From the NCBI RefSeq assembly GCF_013426735.1, contig NZ_AP023272.1, forward strand, positions 3,144,501 through 3,208,500: 64,000 bases of DNA. The letters are read 5' to 3'. Both the position numbers and the translations under genes were made by a program. The notes beneath the pieces were generated by a model, which ran no database searches, had not been told where the DNA came from, and worked only from the letters and a program-made list of their open reading frames with translations. This stretch comes from Agrobacterium vitis. GTDB taxonomy: Bacteria > Pseudomonadota > Alphaproteobacteria > Rhizobiales > Rhizobiaceae. This document shows positions 25,647 to 34,781 of the stretch, piece by piece; position 1 is the stretch's first letter, and each line of letters starts with the position of its first letter.

Positions 25647-26960
25647 ATGGTGGATCACACAATCGGCACTGCTGCCAATAGCGCCCGCCCGGCCAAGGGC
25701 AATCTCTGGCGGCGGTTTCTGAACGCCACCGAAATCGACACCCGGTTGATGGGCATGGTGGTCGCGCTGCTGCTCATCTGGTTCGGCTTCCATATTCTGT
25801 CGGATGGTCTGTTTCTGACCCCGCGCAACCTATGGAACCTCTCGGTCCAGGCCGCCTCGGTCTCGGTGATGGCCACGGGAATGGTGCTGGTCATCGTTAC
25901 CCGCAATATCGATCTGTCCGTCGGATCGATCCTGGGCTTTGTCGGCATGATGATGGCGGTGACGCAGACCAAGTTCCTGCCAGTGATGCTGGGCTATGAC
26001 CATCCGCTGATGTGGGTGTTGGCGCTGACGCTCGGCATTGTCATTGGCGCGGCCATCGGGGCGTTTCAGGGCGTGATCATCGCCTTTCTCAACGTGCCGT
26101 CCTTCATTGTCACGCTGGGCGGTCTGCTGGTCTGGCGCGGCTGCGCCTGGATGGTGACGAGCGGTGCGACCGTCGCGCCGATGGATACCCGTTTTCGCCT
26201 GATGGGCGGCGGTGCGGATGGCTCGATTGGGGCCACTGCCAGCTGGGTGGTCGGGATCATCGCCTGCGTGTTCATCGTGTTGTCGATCCTGCATTCCCGC
26301 CGTCAGCGCAAGCGGTTCGGCTTTCCGCTAAAGCCGATCTGGGCTGAATATTTCATGGGACTGATCGGCTGCGGTGCGGTGCTTGGCTCTGTCAGCGTGC
26401 TCAACAGCTATTACATGCCAGTCAATCTGGCCCGCAAATATGCCGAGGCCAACAATATCGCCTGGCCGGACAGCGGGCTGGACATTTCGCTGGGTATTGC
26501 CATTCCGGTGCTGATCGCGCTTGGCATTGCCATGGTCATGAACTTCATCACCAACCGTACACGGTTTGGCCGCTATGTGTTTGCCATTGGTGGCAATCCG
26601 GAAGCTGCCGTGCTGGCGGGCATCAAGACCCGCTGGGTGACGGTGCGGATCTTTGCACTGATGGGCGCGCTCTGCGCCATTGCCGCGGCGATTTCCACCG
26701 CCCGTCTCAATGCCGCCACCAATGCGCAAGGCACGCTGGACGAGCTTTACACCATTGCCGCAGCGGTGATTGGCGGCACATCGCTGGCCGGTGGGGCCGG
26801 CACCATTGCCGGCGCGGTACTGGGCGCCATCGTCATGCAATCGCTGAATTCGGGCATGGTGCTGCTGGGCATGGATACGCCGCTGCAAAGCATCGTCATC
26901 GGTATGGTGCTGGTCGTCGCGGTCTGGCTGGATACGGTTTACCGCGCCCGCACCCGATAA
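25647..26960 (+). CDS. xylH: Xylose ABC transporter permease
   Basis: The 437-residue integral membrane protein of the BPD_transp_2 family begins with a cytoplasmic lead then about ten or more hydrophobic segments. The family pattern [19 protein letters not shown] and the coupling region [26 protein letters not shown] (EAA-like loop) are visible, then [19 protein letters not shown]. Length near 430 residues with an extra central hydrophilic insert is usual for XylH. A GAGGAG site precedes ATG 25647. Confidence 0.94.
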   Translation: MVDHTIGTAANSARPAKGNLWRRFLNATEIDTRLMGMVVALLLIWFGFHILSDGLFLTPRNLWNLSVQAASVSVMATGMVLVIVTRNIDLSVGSILGFVGMMMAVTQTKFLPVMLGYDHPLMWVLALTLGIVIGAAIGAFQGVIIAFLNVPSFIVTLGGLLVWRGCAWMVTSGATVAPMDTRFRLMGGGADGSIGATASWVVGIIACVFIVLSILHSRRQRKRFGFPLKPIWAEYFMGLIGCGAVLGSVSVLNSYYMPVNLARKYAEANNIAWPDSGLDISLGIAIPVLIALGIAMVMNFITNRTRFGRYVFAIGGNPEAAVLAGIKTRWVTVRIFALMGALCAIAAAISTARLNAATNAQGTLDELYTIAAAVIGGTSLAGGAGTIAGAVLGAIVMQSLNSGMVLLGMDTPLQSIVIGMVLVVAVWLDTVYRARTR

Positions 26961-26977
26961 AAAGCAGGAGAAACGTT

Positions 26978-27763
26978 ATGACACAACAAAACACGCCTCT
27001 TGTGGAAATGAAGAATATCTCCATCTCCTTCGGCGGTATTCATGCCGTTGATGATGCCTCGGTGGATCTTCATGCCGGCGAGGTCGTCGCCCTGCTCGGC
27101 CATAACGGCGCGGGCAAATCGACGCTGATCAAAATCCTGTCGGGCGCTTATAAACGCGATACCGGCGAAATCCTGATCAATGGCCAGCCAGCCGACATCA
27201 ACAATCCGCGTGATGCCAAGCGCCACGGCATCGAGACCATCTACCAGACGCTGGCCGTTGCCGACAATGTCGATGCCGCCGCCAATCTCTATCTGGGACG
27301 CGAGCTGCGCACCCCCTGGGGGACGCTGGATGATGTGGCGATGGAGGCCAAGGCGCGTGAGGTGATGGGGCGCCTTAATCCGAATTTCCAGCGCTTCAAG
27401 GAGCCGGTCAAGGCGCTGTCAGGCGGCCAGCGTCAATCGGTGGCCATTGCCCGCGCCATCCTGTTCGATGCCCGCATCCTGATCATGGATGAGCCGACCG
27501 CAGCGCTTGGCCCCCAGGAAACCGCCCAGGTGGGCGAGTTGATCCTGCAACTGAAAAAGGAAGGCATCGGCATTTTCCTGATCAGCCACGACATTCACGA
27601 TGTCTTCGATCTCGCCGACCGGGTGTTCGTGATGAAAAACGGCAAAGTGGTCGGCCATGCCCGCACGCAGGATGTCACCAAGGACGAGGTATTGGGCATG
27701 ATCATCATGGGCAAAGTGCCGCCGGGTGCCGTGCCTGGACCCGGCGCGATGCAGGTGGTTTGA
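26978..27763 (+). CDS. xylG: Sugar ABC transporter ATP-binding protein, single ABC domain
   Basis: The protein (261 residues) has Walker [18 protein letters not shown], signature [17 protein letters not shown], Walker [13 protein letters not shown] and H-loop [19 protein letters not shown]. It has one ABC domain, whereas XylG of Escherichia coli is a fused tandem of about 510 residues; rhizobial sugar importers such as FrcA also use a single domain, so two copies would dimerise. Seventeen bases separate it from xylH. The symbol follows the operon context. Confidence 0.9.
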   Translation: MTQQNTPLVEMKNISISFGGIHAVDDASVDLHAGEVVALLGHNGAGKSTLIKILSGAYKRDTGEILINGQPADINNPRDAKRHGIETIYQTLAVADNVDAAANLYLGRELRTPWGTLDDVAMEAKAREVMGRLNPNFQRFKEPVKALSGGQRQSVAIARAILFDARILIMDEPTAALGPQETAQVGELILQLKKEGIGIFLISHDIHDVFDLADRVFVMKNGKVVGHARTQDVTKDEVLGMIIMGKVPPGAVPGPGAMQVV

Positions 27764-27788
27764 AGGCCCCGGATTACGAGGCCCAGGT

Positions 27789-28661
27789 TTAGGACGCCAT
27801 GCCGGAGGCGGCGGCCGCCAGCAGGACCACGCCCAGAATGATCCGGTAGATCACGAAGGGCCAGGTGGAGAAACGCTCCAGAAAGCGCATCAGACCCCAG
27901 ATGGCGATGAGCGAGGAGATGCCGCCGGCCACCAGGCCGACACCCAGCAGCGCCCAGCCGTGGCTGTCCAACGCCAGCTTGTGCAATTCCCAAACCTCCT
28001 TCAGACCGGCCAGAAGAATGGCTGGCAAGCCGAGCAGGAAGGAAAAGCGCGCCGCTTCCTCACGCTTGAAGCCCAGCGCCAAGGCCGCTGTCATGGTAGC
28101 GCCGGAACGCGACACGCCGGGGATCAGCGCGCCGACCTGGGCGATGCCGACCAGAAGAATATCCAGCGGGCGAATGCTGGGCAGATCACGGCGGTGTTTG
28201 GCCAGAAGCTCGGTGGCGGCCAGCAGCCCGCCCATGACCAGACAGGCAAGGCCAACAGCCCAGAGGCTGCGCAGCGGCGAACCGCAGCTGTTCAGCGTAT
28301 GTGACAGCGCCAGGCCGGCCACGATGATTGGCAGCGTGGCAATCAGAATCCACAGCACCAGCTGGAAATCGAAATTCTCGAAGTCGCGGCGTTTCACGGC
28401 GCTAATCGAGCCACTGGCCAGTCCGTAAATATCCCGCCAGAAATAGCTGATCACCCCGACCAGCGCCGCCATCTGCATGGCGGCCGAAAAGGCAGCGCCC
28501 GGATCGGGCCAGCCCAGCAGCGCTGGCACTACCCGCATATGGGCCGAGGAGGAAACCGGCACCAGTTCCGTCACCCCCTGCACCACGCCCAGAAACGCCG
28601 TCTGGATAAAACTCAGATCGACAAAACCCGTTGCCGAACCCACCACACATGCATCCGCCAT
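27789..28661 (-). CDS. uppP: Undecaprenyl-diphosphatase
   Basis: The 290-residue BacA/UppP-family membrane enzyme dephosphorylates undecaprenyl diphosphate to recycle the lipid carrier for cell-wall and polysaccharide export; over-expression gives bacitracin resistance. The two signatures are present: [18 protein letters not shown] at the N-terminus (QGxTE) and [34 protein letters not shown] (PGxSRSxxT). Eight hydrophobic segments are visible. It is convergent with xylG, with only 25 bp between stops. Confidence 0.95.
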   Translation of the reverse strand: MADACVVGSATGFVDLSFIQTAFLGVVQGVTELVPVSSSAHMRVVPALLGWPDPGAAFSAAMQMAALVGVISYFWRDIYGLASGSISAVKRRDFENFDFQLVLWILIATLPIIVAGLALSHTLNSCGSPLRSLWAVGLACLVMGGLLAATELLAKHRRDLPSIRPLDILLVGIAQVGALIPGVSRSGATMTAALALGFKREEAARFSFLLGLPAILLAGLKEVWELHKLALDSHGWALLGVGLVAGGISSLIAIWGLMRFLERFSTWPFVIYRIILGVVLLAAAASGMAS

Positions 28662-28981
28662 TTTGTACCCCTTGCCTTGCCCATTCCGGCCTCAAACGAC
28701 AAGTGTTTTGAAACCGTGACCATGGCATAAGCAAGACAGTATATTGCTGAACAGTGACAGAACCCCAAAACAGTAGAGCAAACACGCGATTTGAGTCGGC
28801 ACTCATCGTCCAGGACGAGATCGTCTCCCTCTATTTTTACGGGAAAATCCAAGTGAAGCTCTTATCGCTTGTCGTTATTCAATATTATGAATGTTTAAAC
28901 GTATTCGCCATAAATTAACGGCAGCAAAACCGCAATGGTAACTCTGCAATACAACGGGCCGTGCGGCTCCGGAGATTAAAA
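28662..28981. other. Gene-free divergent promoter region
   Basis: This 320-bp gap between the divergent uppP and chemoreceptor genes holds no supported gene. The 28860-28925 stretch is AT-rich and probably contains the chemoreceptor promoter, but I cannot assign boxes with confidence. Confidence 0.5.
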
Positions 28982-30799
28982 ATGCGCGTCTCTCTTGGCC
29001 AACTTATTATATCATTGTTCGCAATCATTCTTCTGGTCGTGGTTGGCCAAGGCATTTACGCGGTGACTTCGCTGAACACGATCTCGGAGGGGACCAATCA
29101 GATCGTCGATAAGCGGGTCCCCTCCTTCATCCTCATGGGGCAGATTAATGCCGACCTGGGCGATATCCGCATTGCGCAGAGCAATTATCGCAGCGCCGTC
29201 ACACCTGAGCAACGAGCCATCTTTCTGGGATCGCTGAACAAGGCCTATGACGCACTCGCGCAGGCTAGAAAGCAGTATGAACCGCTGATCGTCGACAAAG
29301 AAGACCAAGAGCTTTACGACACCTTCTCCAAGGATTGGGCCAAGGCCGAGCAATTGTGGCAGAAGGTCAAGACATTGACGGATAGTGGCAGTGCTGATGA
29401 GGCAAAACAGCTGTTTCTGGGAGAATCCCTGGCGGTCTATGCCAAGGCCGGTGACGATATCCAGGCCGCAGTTGACGATCTGGCCGAAAATGCCAAAGAC
29501 GAAGGTGCCGCCAACGCCGAGCAGATTTCCCTGGCCACGACCGTGACCTATATCGCTCTTGCTCTGGCGTTCAGCATCGGCATCGGCGCGGCACTGATCA
29601 GCAGCCTGCGGGTCGTGCGTCCCTTGAAGCACATGACGGACAATATGCGGACCCTGTCTTCCGGGGATACCAGCGGCAGCGTGCCTTACATGAGCCGCAA
29701 GGACGAAATCGGCGCGATGGCCGCAGCCCTTCAGGTGTTTAAAGACGGAATGTTGCGCAACCGCGCCCTGGAAGCCGAAGCCGCCAACAACCGCCAGAAG
29801 GCCGAAGCCGACAAGCTGCGCCTTCAGCAGGAAGCCGAAGCCGCCGCACAGAAGAAATTGCAGGAAGCCACCGCAGGCCTGGCATCTGGCCTGAAGCGCT
29901 TGGCCGCAGGCGACCTCGGGTTTGAACTGAACGAACCGTTTGCACCGGAATTCGACGCTCTGCGCCTTGATCTGAATACCGCTGTCGCCCAATTGGGCAG
30001 CACGATTGCAACCGTTGCCACCTCTGCTAACGCTATCAGCGATGGCTCTCGCGAAGTCAGCCAAAGTGCGGACGATCTTTCCAAGCGCACGGAGCAGCAG
30101 GCCGCATCGCTGGAAGAAACCGCAGCAGCGCTGGACCAGATCACCGTCAATGTCAGCAATTCCTCAAAGCGCGTTGAAGAAGCACGTGGCGTGGCCAAGG
30201 AAGCCAACAGCAGCGCGGTCCGATCCGGCCAGGTGGTTGGCGAAGCCATCAGCGCCATGCAGCGTATCGAGCATTCCTCCAACCAGATTTCCAATATCAT
30301 CACCGTCATCGACGAGATTGCCTTCCAGACCAATCTTCTCGCCCTGAATGCAGGCGTTGAAGCCGCCCGCGCCGGCGAAGCGGGGCGTGGCTTTGCCGTC
30401 GTTGCCACCGAAGTGCGCGAACTGGCGCAACGCTCGGCCAAGGCCGCGCGCGAAATCAAGGAACTGATCAACAAATCCACCCAGGAAGTGGAAAACGGCG
30501 TGCGTCAGGTTCAGGAAACCGGCGACGTGCTGAAGGCCATCGAGCATCACGTTACGACGATCAACGGCCTGATGGACGCCATCGCCACCTCCTCGCGTGA
30601 ACAATCCGTCGGCCTGTCGGAGGTCAATACCGCCGTCAACCAGATGGATCAGGTCACCCAGCAGAATGCCGCCATGGTAGAAGAAACCAGCGCCGCCAGC
30701 GCCAATCTCGCCCAGGAGAGCGTGCGTTTGCAGCAACTGGTCTCCCGCTTCATCGTCCCCGGCGGATCGAGAAGCTTCGACAACCGTTATGCGGCGTAA
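28982..30799 (+). CDS. Methyl-accepting chemotaxis protein, 4HB sensor
   Basis: The 605-residue chemoreceptor has TM1 (LGQLIISLFAIILLVVVGQGIYAV), a periplasmic four-helix-bundle-type sensor of about 160 residues, TM2 (TYIALALAFSIGIGAALISSL), a HAMP domain, a helical connector rich in Glu/Ala/Lys, and the signalling tip [25 protein letters not shown]. It should relay ligand binding to CheA/CheW. The start ATG 28982 has CCGGAG; a GTG at 28961 is an alternative. It ends RSFDNRYAA, without a CheR-binding pentapeptide. Confidence 0.95.
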   Translation: MRVSLGQLIISLFAIILLVVVGQGIYAVTSLNTISEGTNQIVDKRVPSFILMGQINADLGDIRIAQSNYRSAVTPEQRAIFLGSLNKAYDALAQARKQYEPLIVDKEDQELYDTFSKDWAKAEQLWQKVKTLTDSGSADEAKQLFLGESLAVYAKAGDDIQAAVDDLAENAKDEGAANAEQISLATTVTYIALALAFSIGIGAALISSLRVVRPLKHMTDNMRTLSSGDTSGSVPYMSRKDEIGAMAAALQVFKDGMLRNRALEAEAANNRQKAEADKLRLQQEAEAAAQKKLQEATAGLASGLKRLAAGDLGFELNEPFAPEFDALRLDLNTAVAQLGSTIATVATSANAISDGSREVSQSADDLSKRTEQQAASLEETAAALDQITVNVSNSSKRVEEARGVAKEANSSAVRSGQVVGEAISAMQRIEHSSNQISNIITVIDEIAFQTNLLALNAGVEAARAGEAGRGFAVVATEVRELAQRSAKAAREIKELINKSTQEVENGVRQVQETGDVLKAIEHHVTTINGLMDAIATSSREQSVGLSEVNTAVNQMDQVTQQNAAMVEETSAASANLAQESVRLQQLVSRFIVPGGSRSFDNRYAA

Positions 30800-30848
30800 G
30801 CAGGCGGGAGGGGGTTGGCTGGTTGGTGAAGCGCGGATGGCTCCTATC

Positions 30849-30878
30849 CTCCCTCCCTTTTTGAAAAATTGGAGGGAG
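30849..30878. repeat. Hairpin after chemoreceptor gene
   Basis: Arms CTCCCTCC/GGAGGGAG enclose CTTTTTGAAAAATT, itself partly self-complementary. It sits 50 bp after the chemoreceptor stop and may act as a weak terminator or a degenerate REP. Confidence 0.5.
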
Positions 30879-30998
30879 AAGGTGCAGCAGGCGGATGAGG
30901 ATGAGGAGGCGAAGATGGGATGACGATTGCCGTAAACCGGATGTCTTTGGGAGCTAAGGTTGCAAGCGGCAATACGGCCGCGTGGGTACCCGAAGCGG

Positions 30999-32159
30999 TC
31001 ATTCCAACGGCAAGCCTCGCTCCACGATTGCCTTGAAATATTCGACACCAAAGGGAATGGCCGCGTCGTTGAAGTCGTACCGAGAGTCATGAACAGACGG
31101 GCCGTCGCCATTTCCGATGAGCATGATGTTTCCTGGTCTAGCTTCGAGCATGAACGCGAAGTCTTCTGATCCCATCAATGGCTCCATAGAGCCGTTTACG
31201 TTTTCCGCGCCAACCAATGAAGTCGCTGTGCCAACAGCGAATGCGGTTTCACCTGAGTGATTTACGGTCGGTGGAAACATCCGCTTATATGCGACCGCTG
31301 CTTTTGCTCCGTAGGCCTCGGCAACATGCGACGCGATTTCTGTTACACGTCTTTCTATCAGATCGCGTGTGGCGGGATCGAACGTCCTGGTCGTACCACC
31401 CATCTCGGCCGACTGAGGTATGACGTTGCCAGCCTTGCCGCCCGCCATCCAGCCCACGGTGACAACTGCGCACTGACGAGGATGGACATTGCGGGAGACA
31501 ATCGTCTGAAGCGCCAAAAGGATGTTTGCGCCGACAACAAGCGGATCAACGCTGACGTGGGGTGATGCTCCGTGCGCCCCTTTGCCTTCGATCTTTATCC
31601 GAAAGCCATCAGCAGATGCAGCCAATGGTCCGCTGGCAGTCGTGAACTGACCAATTGGCAACCCTGGCTCGGTGTGCATGGCATAGATCTCATCTATCTC
31701 GAAGCGGTCCATCAAACCATCATCGACCATGGCCTTTCCACCTCCGCCACCTTCCTCTGCTGGTTGGAAGATAACCACGGCCTTCCCATTGAATGCTCGG
31801 GTCCGGGTCAGGGAACGAGCGGCACCTAGAAGCATTGCGGTGTGTCCATCATGTCCGCACGCATGCATCACGCCTTTGGTCGTAGATACCCAAGGCGCTC
31901 CGGTTTCTTCCTCGACCGGTAGCGCATCCATATCAGCTCGTAACCCAATTACCTTCCCGCTGGTCTGTTGTTGGCCATGAATGATACCGACGACGCCCGT
32001 CTTGCCGATGCCTGTTATGATTTCGTCACAGCCGAATTCAGCAAGCTTTACTGCCACAAAGGCAGCCGTTCTGTGAACTTCGAATTGAAGCTCAGGGTGG
32101 GCATGAATATCGCGCCGCCATTCGACAACGTCAGCGTAATCAGCATCGCTCCATTCCAT
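30999..32159 (-). CDS. M20-family amidohydrolase (HipO-like)
   Basis: The 386-residue metalloenzyme has the M20 layout: RRDIHAHPELQFEVHRTA, then GLRADMDALPVEEETGAPW, MHACGHDGHTAMLLGAAR (metal-binding HxxHT region), FQPAEEGGGGG with the catalytic Glu, and GSEDFAFMLEARPG with the last metal ligand. It cleaves N-acyl or N-carbamoyl amino acids or indole-amino-acid-type conjugates. The start at ATG 32159 is chosen for CCGAGG upstream; a longer frame to 32216 is weaker. It is a single gene, so the substrate is unknown. Confidence 0.93.
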   Translation of the reverse strand: MEWSDADYADVVEWRRDIHAHPELQFEVHRTAAFVAVKLAEFGCDEIITGIGKTGVVGIIHGQQQTSGKVIGLRADMDALPVEEETGAPWVSTTKGVMHACGHDGHTAMLLGAARSLTRTRAFNGKAVVIFQPAEEGGGGGKAMVDDGLMDRFEIDEIYAMHTEPGLPIGQFTTASGPLAASADGFRIKIEGKGAHGASPHVSVDPLVVGANILLALQTIVSRNVHPRQCAVVTVGWMAGGKAGNVIPQSAEMGGTTRTFDPATRDLIERRVTEIASHVAEAYGAKAAVAYKRMFPPTVNHSGETAFAVGTATSLVGAENVNGSMEPLMGSEDFAFMLEARPGNIMLIGNGDGPSVHDSRYDFNDAAIPFGVEYFKAIVERGLPLE

Positions 32160-32308
32160 TGAATACCTCGGTGGTGTGATGTCTTTCAGACCAGTAGGAT
32201 AAGCGATTTTAATCAAGGCACAATGACCGCTAACAGCTCAACGCGACCTTCCACTGATCAAACCTTTTGCCTACTCCGCCCCAACAGCACCCACCGAATA
32301 CCCCATCC

Positions 32309-33892
32309 CTACCGTTTCAAACTGCCCAAAATCCCCCGAACCAGCGCCCGGCCGAGCTGGTTGGCGACCTGGCTGGCCAGCGAACGGGCGGCGCTTTTCA
32401 TTGCTGCCTCGATCACCGTTTGGCGTTGGCGGCCGGGGGGTGCGGTGCGGTCAGGCGTTTGGCGGGTGGTGGTGTTTTTTTGCTCTGGTGCTTCATCGCC
32501 AAAGCCCGGCAATTTCCAACGGCTGGCGGCGGTGGTGCCTTCGGCACCGTCATCGGTCCTATCATCGGCCCCGCTGCGTCCCGTGGCTTTTTCGGCCCGT
32601 TCCGCCAGGATTTCGAAGGCCGAGTGCCGGTCGATGGTGCGATCATAGAGGTTCGCCATGGGGCTGGCGCCGATGATTGCCGTCCGCTCGCTGTCGGTCA
32701 GCGGGCCGATGCGGGCGGAGGGCGGGCGGATCAGGGTACGTTCGACCATGGAGGGCACACCCTTGCCCTGAAGGGTCGAGACCAGGGCCTCACCGGTGCC
32801 AAGTGCCGTAATCGCCTCTTCGCAGGAAAAAGCCGGATTGGGCCGGAAGGTTTCAGCGGCGGTCTTCACCGCCTTCTGTTCGCGGGGCGTATAGGCGCGC
32901 AGCGCATGCTGCACCCGGTTGCCCAATTGCGCCAGAATGGTTTCGGGCACATCCAGCGGATTTTGCGTGACGAAATAAACGCCGACGCCCTTGGAGCGGA
33001 TCAGCCGCACCACCTGCTCCACCCGCTCGACAAGAACTTTCGGCGCATCGCGAAACAAGAGATGCGCCTCATCAAAGAAAAATACCAGTTTGGGCTGAGC
33101 CATATCGCCAACTTCAGGCAGTTCCTCGAACAGTTCCGACAGCAGCCAGAGCAGGAACGTGGCGTAAAGCCGTGGGTTCATCATCAGTCGGTCGGCGGCC
33201 AGCACCGAAATCGTCCCTCGCCCATCCGGCGCAACCCGCATGATATCCTGGATGGACAGCGCCGGTTCGCCGAAAAACTGGTCGGCGCCCTGGCTTTCCA
33301 GCAGCAACAGCGCCCGTTGCAGCGAACCAACCGAGGATTTGGAGATCAGCCCGAATTGGCCGGACAGGGTGCTGGAATTTTCCGCCATATAGCTCAGCAG
33401 CGCTTGCAAATCCTTGAGGTCCAGCAGCGCCAGCCCGCCCTCATCGGCGATCTTGAAGGCGATGTTCAGCACCCCCTCCTGGGCTTCCGAGGCTTCCATC
33501 AGACGGGCCAGCAAAAGCGGCCCCATTTCGGCGATGGTTGTGCGGACCCTATGGCCCTTTTCGCCGTAGAGATCCCAGAAGGTGACCGGAAATTCCTCGA
33601 AGGGATAGGGTGAAAGCCCGATCTCCTCAGCGCGCTTTATCAGGAAATCCTTGGCCTCCCCCGGCGCGGCGATGCCCGACAGATCGCCCTTGATGTCGGC
33701 GCAGAACACCGGAACACCCGCACTGGCGAAACCTTCCGCCAGGATTTGCAGCGTCACGGTCTTGCCGGTGCCGGTCGCGCCGGTGATCAGGCCGTGGCGG
33801 TTGGCCAGTTTCAATTCCAGATATTCCGGTGCGTTGAAAGCATCATCCGGCTTGCGGCTGGCCCCGAGAAACAATTTTCCATCTTCAAGCAT
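32309..33892 (-). CDS. HerA-like (DUF853) ATPase
   Basis: The protein (527 residues) has Walker A LITGATGTGKTVTLQIL near residue 35, Walker B LVFFFDEAHLLFRDAP and the Arg-finger style LIRSKGVGVYFVTQNPLDVPETILAQLGNRVQHALRA. It belongs to the HerA/FtsK-related DUF853 family of hexameric ATPases, of unknown cellular role in bacteria. A Pro/Arg-rich tail (TTRQTPDRTAPPGRQRQ) is followed by a basic C-terminal helix. A GTG at 33913 would add seven residues; ATG 33892 has GAGGGG upstream. Confidence 0.9.
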   Translation of the reverse strand: MLEDGKLFLGASRKPDDAFNAPEYLELKLANRHGLITGATGTGKTVTLQILAEGFASAGVPVFCADIKGDLSGIAAPGEAKDFLIKRAEEIGLSPYPFEEFPVTFWDLYGEKGHRVRTTIAEMGPLLLARLMEASEAQEGVLNIAFKIADEGGLALLDLKDLQALLSYMAENSSTLSGQFGLISKSSVGSLQRALLLLESQGADQFFGEPALSIQDIMRVAPDGRGTISVLAADRLMMNPRLYATFLLWLLSELFEELPEVGDMAQPKLVFFFDEAHLLFRDAPKVLVERVEQVVRLIRSKGVGVYFVTQNPLDVPETILAQLGNRVQHALRAYTPREQKAVKTAAETFRPNPAFSCEEAITALGTGEALVSTLQGKGVPSMVERTLIRPPSARIGPLTDSERTAIIGASPMANLYDRTIDRHSAFEILAERAEKATGRSGADDRTDDGAEGTTAASRWKLPGFGDEAPEQKNTTTRQTPDRTAPPGRQRQTVIEAAMKSAARSLASQVANQLGRALVRGILGSLKR

Positions 33893-33972
33893 CGCGTCAC
33901 ATCCCCTCGACACGCCTCCGCGACAACAGCACCGTGCGTTTTATCAAACACATAAGCGCTGCATGGTCTTCT

Positions 33973-33996
33973 CCTTCAATCGGTTTCGATTGAAGG
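33973..33996. repeat. Hairpin resembling the tip of the two-hairpin repeat
   Basis: Perfect 10-bp arms CCTTCAATCG/CGATTGAAGG with a GTTT loop. The sequence matches the tip of hairpin 1 of the 8422 copy (CCTTCACTCG...CGATTGAAGG), so this may be a degenerate third copy. It lies 80 bp upstream of the HerA-like gene. Confidence 0.5.
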
Positions 33997-34144
33997 ACGT
34001 GTACAATCGCCGAATGCCCCTTCGGTCCTGCACTTGTTGTTCTTAGCAGAATATGGAACATCCTCAACTCCGTCAGCGGTTTCACACGGCTTTGAGCAGA
34101 TTGAAGGCGCTTGCCGCTTGAGTTTGCGGCCTGAGTAAATTACG

Positions 34145-34160
34145 TTGACGTGAACGTCAA
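34145..34160. promoter_or_regulatory. Palindrome TTGACGT-GA-ACGTCAA
   Basis: Perfect 7-bp arms around two bases, 22 bp upstream of the small gene at 34182. The form resembles sites bound by MerR-type regulators such as LiuR. No such regulator is nearby, so this is a suggestion. Confidence 0.5.
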
Positions 34161-34181
34161 AAAACCTTTGAGGAGCATCCC

Positions 34182-34571
34182 ATGAGCGAATTGGTCACCC
34201 GCATTTCCGACAATGTCGGCATCGCCCCGGACACGGCGGAAAAGGCGCTTGGCATGATGCTGGGCTTTTTGCAGCGCGAAGCCGATGACCGCGCGGTTGC
34301 CCGGATGATCGAATCCATGCCTGGCGCGCCTGAACTGGTGGCTATGCACAATGGCGAAGGCAAGAGCGGCGGCCTGCTGGGCGGCCTGATGAGCGCCATC
34401 GGCGGCGGCGGCATCATGGGTCTTGGCCAGCAATTGATGAGCCTTGGGCTTGGCATGGGAGAAATTTCGGCTCTTGCCAAGGAAACCATGGCCATTGCCC
34501 GCGAACATGCCGGTGACGAAGTGGTGGACAAGGTCGTGGCATCCGTGCCAGGGCTTAGCCAGTTCGTCTAA
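34182..34571 (+). CDS. Small unknown protein with glycine-rich centre, 129 aa
   Basis: I do not firmly recognise the family; it is loosely like DUF2780-type small proteins. It starts SELVTRISDNVGIAPDTAEKALGMMLGFLQ, a helical segment suited to short helix-repeat folds, then a Gly/Met-rich centre (GGLLGGLMSAIGGGGIMGLG) and a helical C-terminus. No signal peptide. GAGGAGCATCCC gives a good ribosome site for ATG 34182. A palindrome upstream suggests regulation. Confidence 0.75.
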   Translation: MSELVTRISDNVGIAPDTAEKALGMMLGFLQREADDRAVARMIESMPGAPELVAMHNGEGKSGGLLGGLMSAIGGGGIMGLGQQLMSLGLGMGEISALAKETMAIAREHAGDEVVDKVVASVPGLSQFV

Positions 34572-34593
34572 CACGGACCTGTCATAGTGTGCC

Positions 34594-34634
34594 TGCAAAT
34601 ATCTCAAGGGCTTGATGCTTTTGGGATATTTGCA
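34594..34634. terminator. Stem-loop after the small gene
   Basis: The 10-bp arms TGCAAATATC/GATATTTGCA enclose a loop that itself holds TCAAG/CTTGA. No T tract follows, so it may be structural rather than a terminator. Confidence 0.4.
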
Positions 34635-34781
34635 AGGCCTTCAACGCTTAGCGCAGGCGCATCTGTGCCATCCGGGACGGGTTTTCGGCAGGCTATTTGG
34701 ATTTGAACACCGAATATTAGCATTTATTTAGAAAATCACAGATACGGTTCCGTAGGCCTTAAAACCAATCGGAGTCTTTTG

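Noticed and set aside
32267..33613. A 448-codon open frame opposite the HerA-like gene
   Set aside because: It is a shadow frame; Walker A and B motifs and a family match lie on the other strand.
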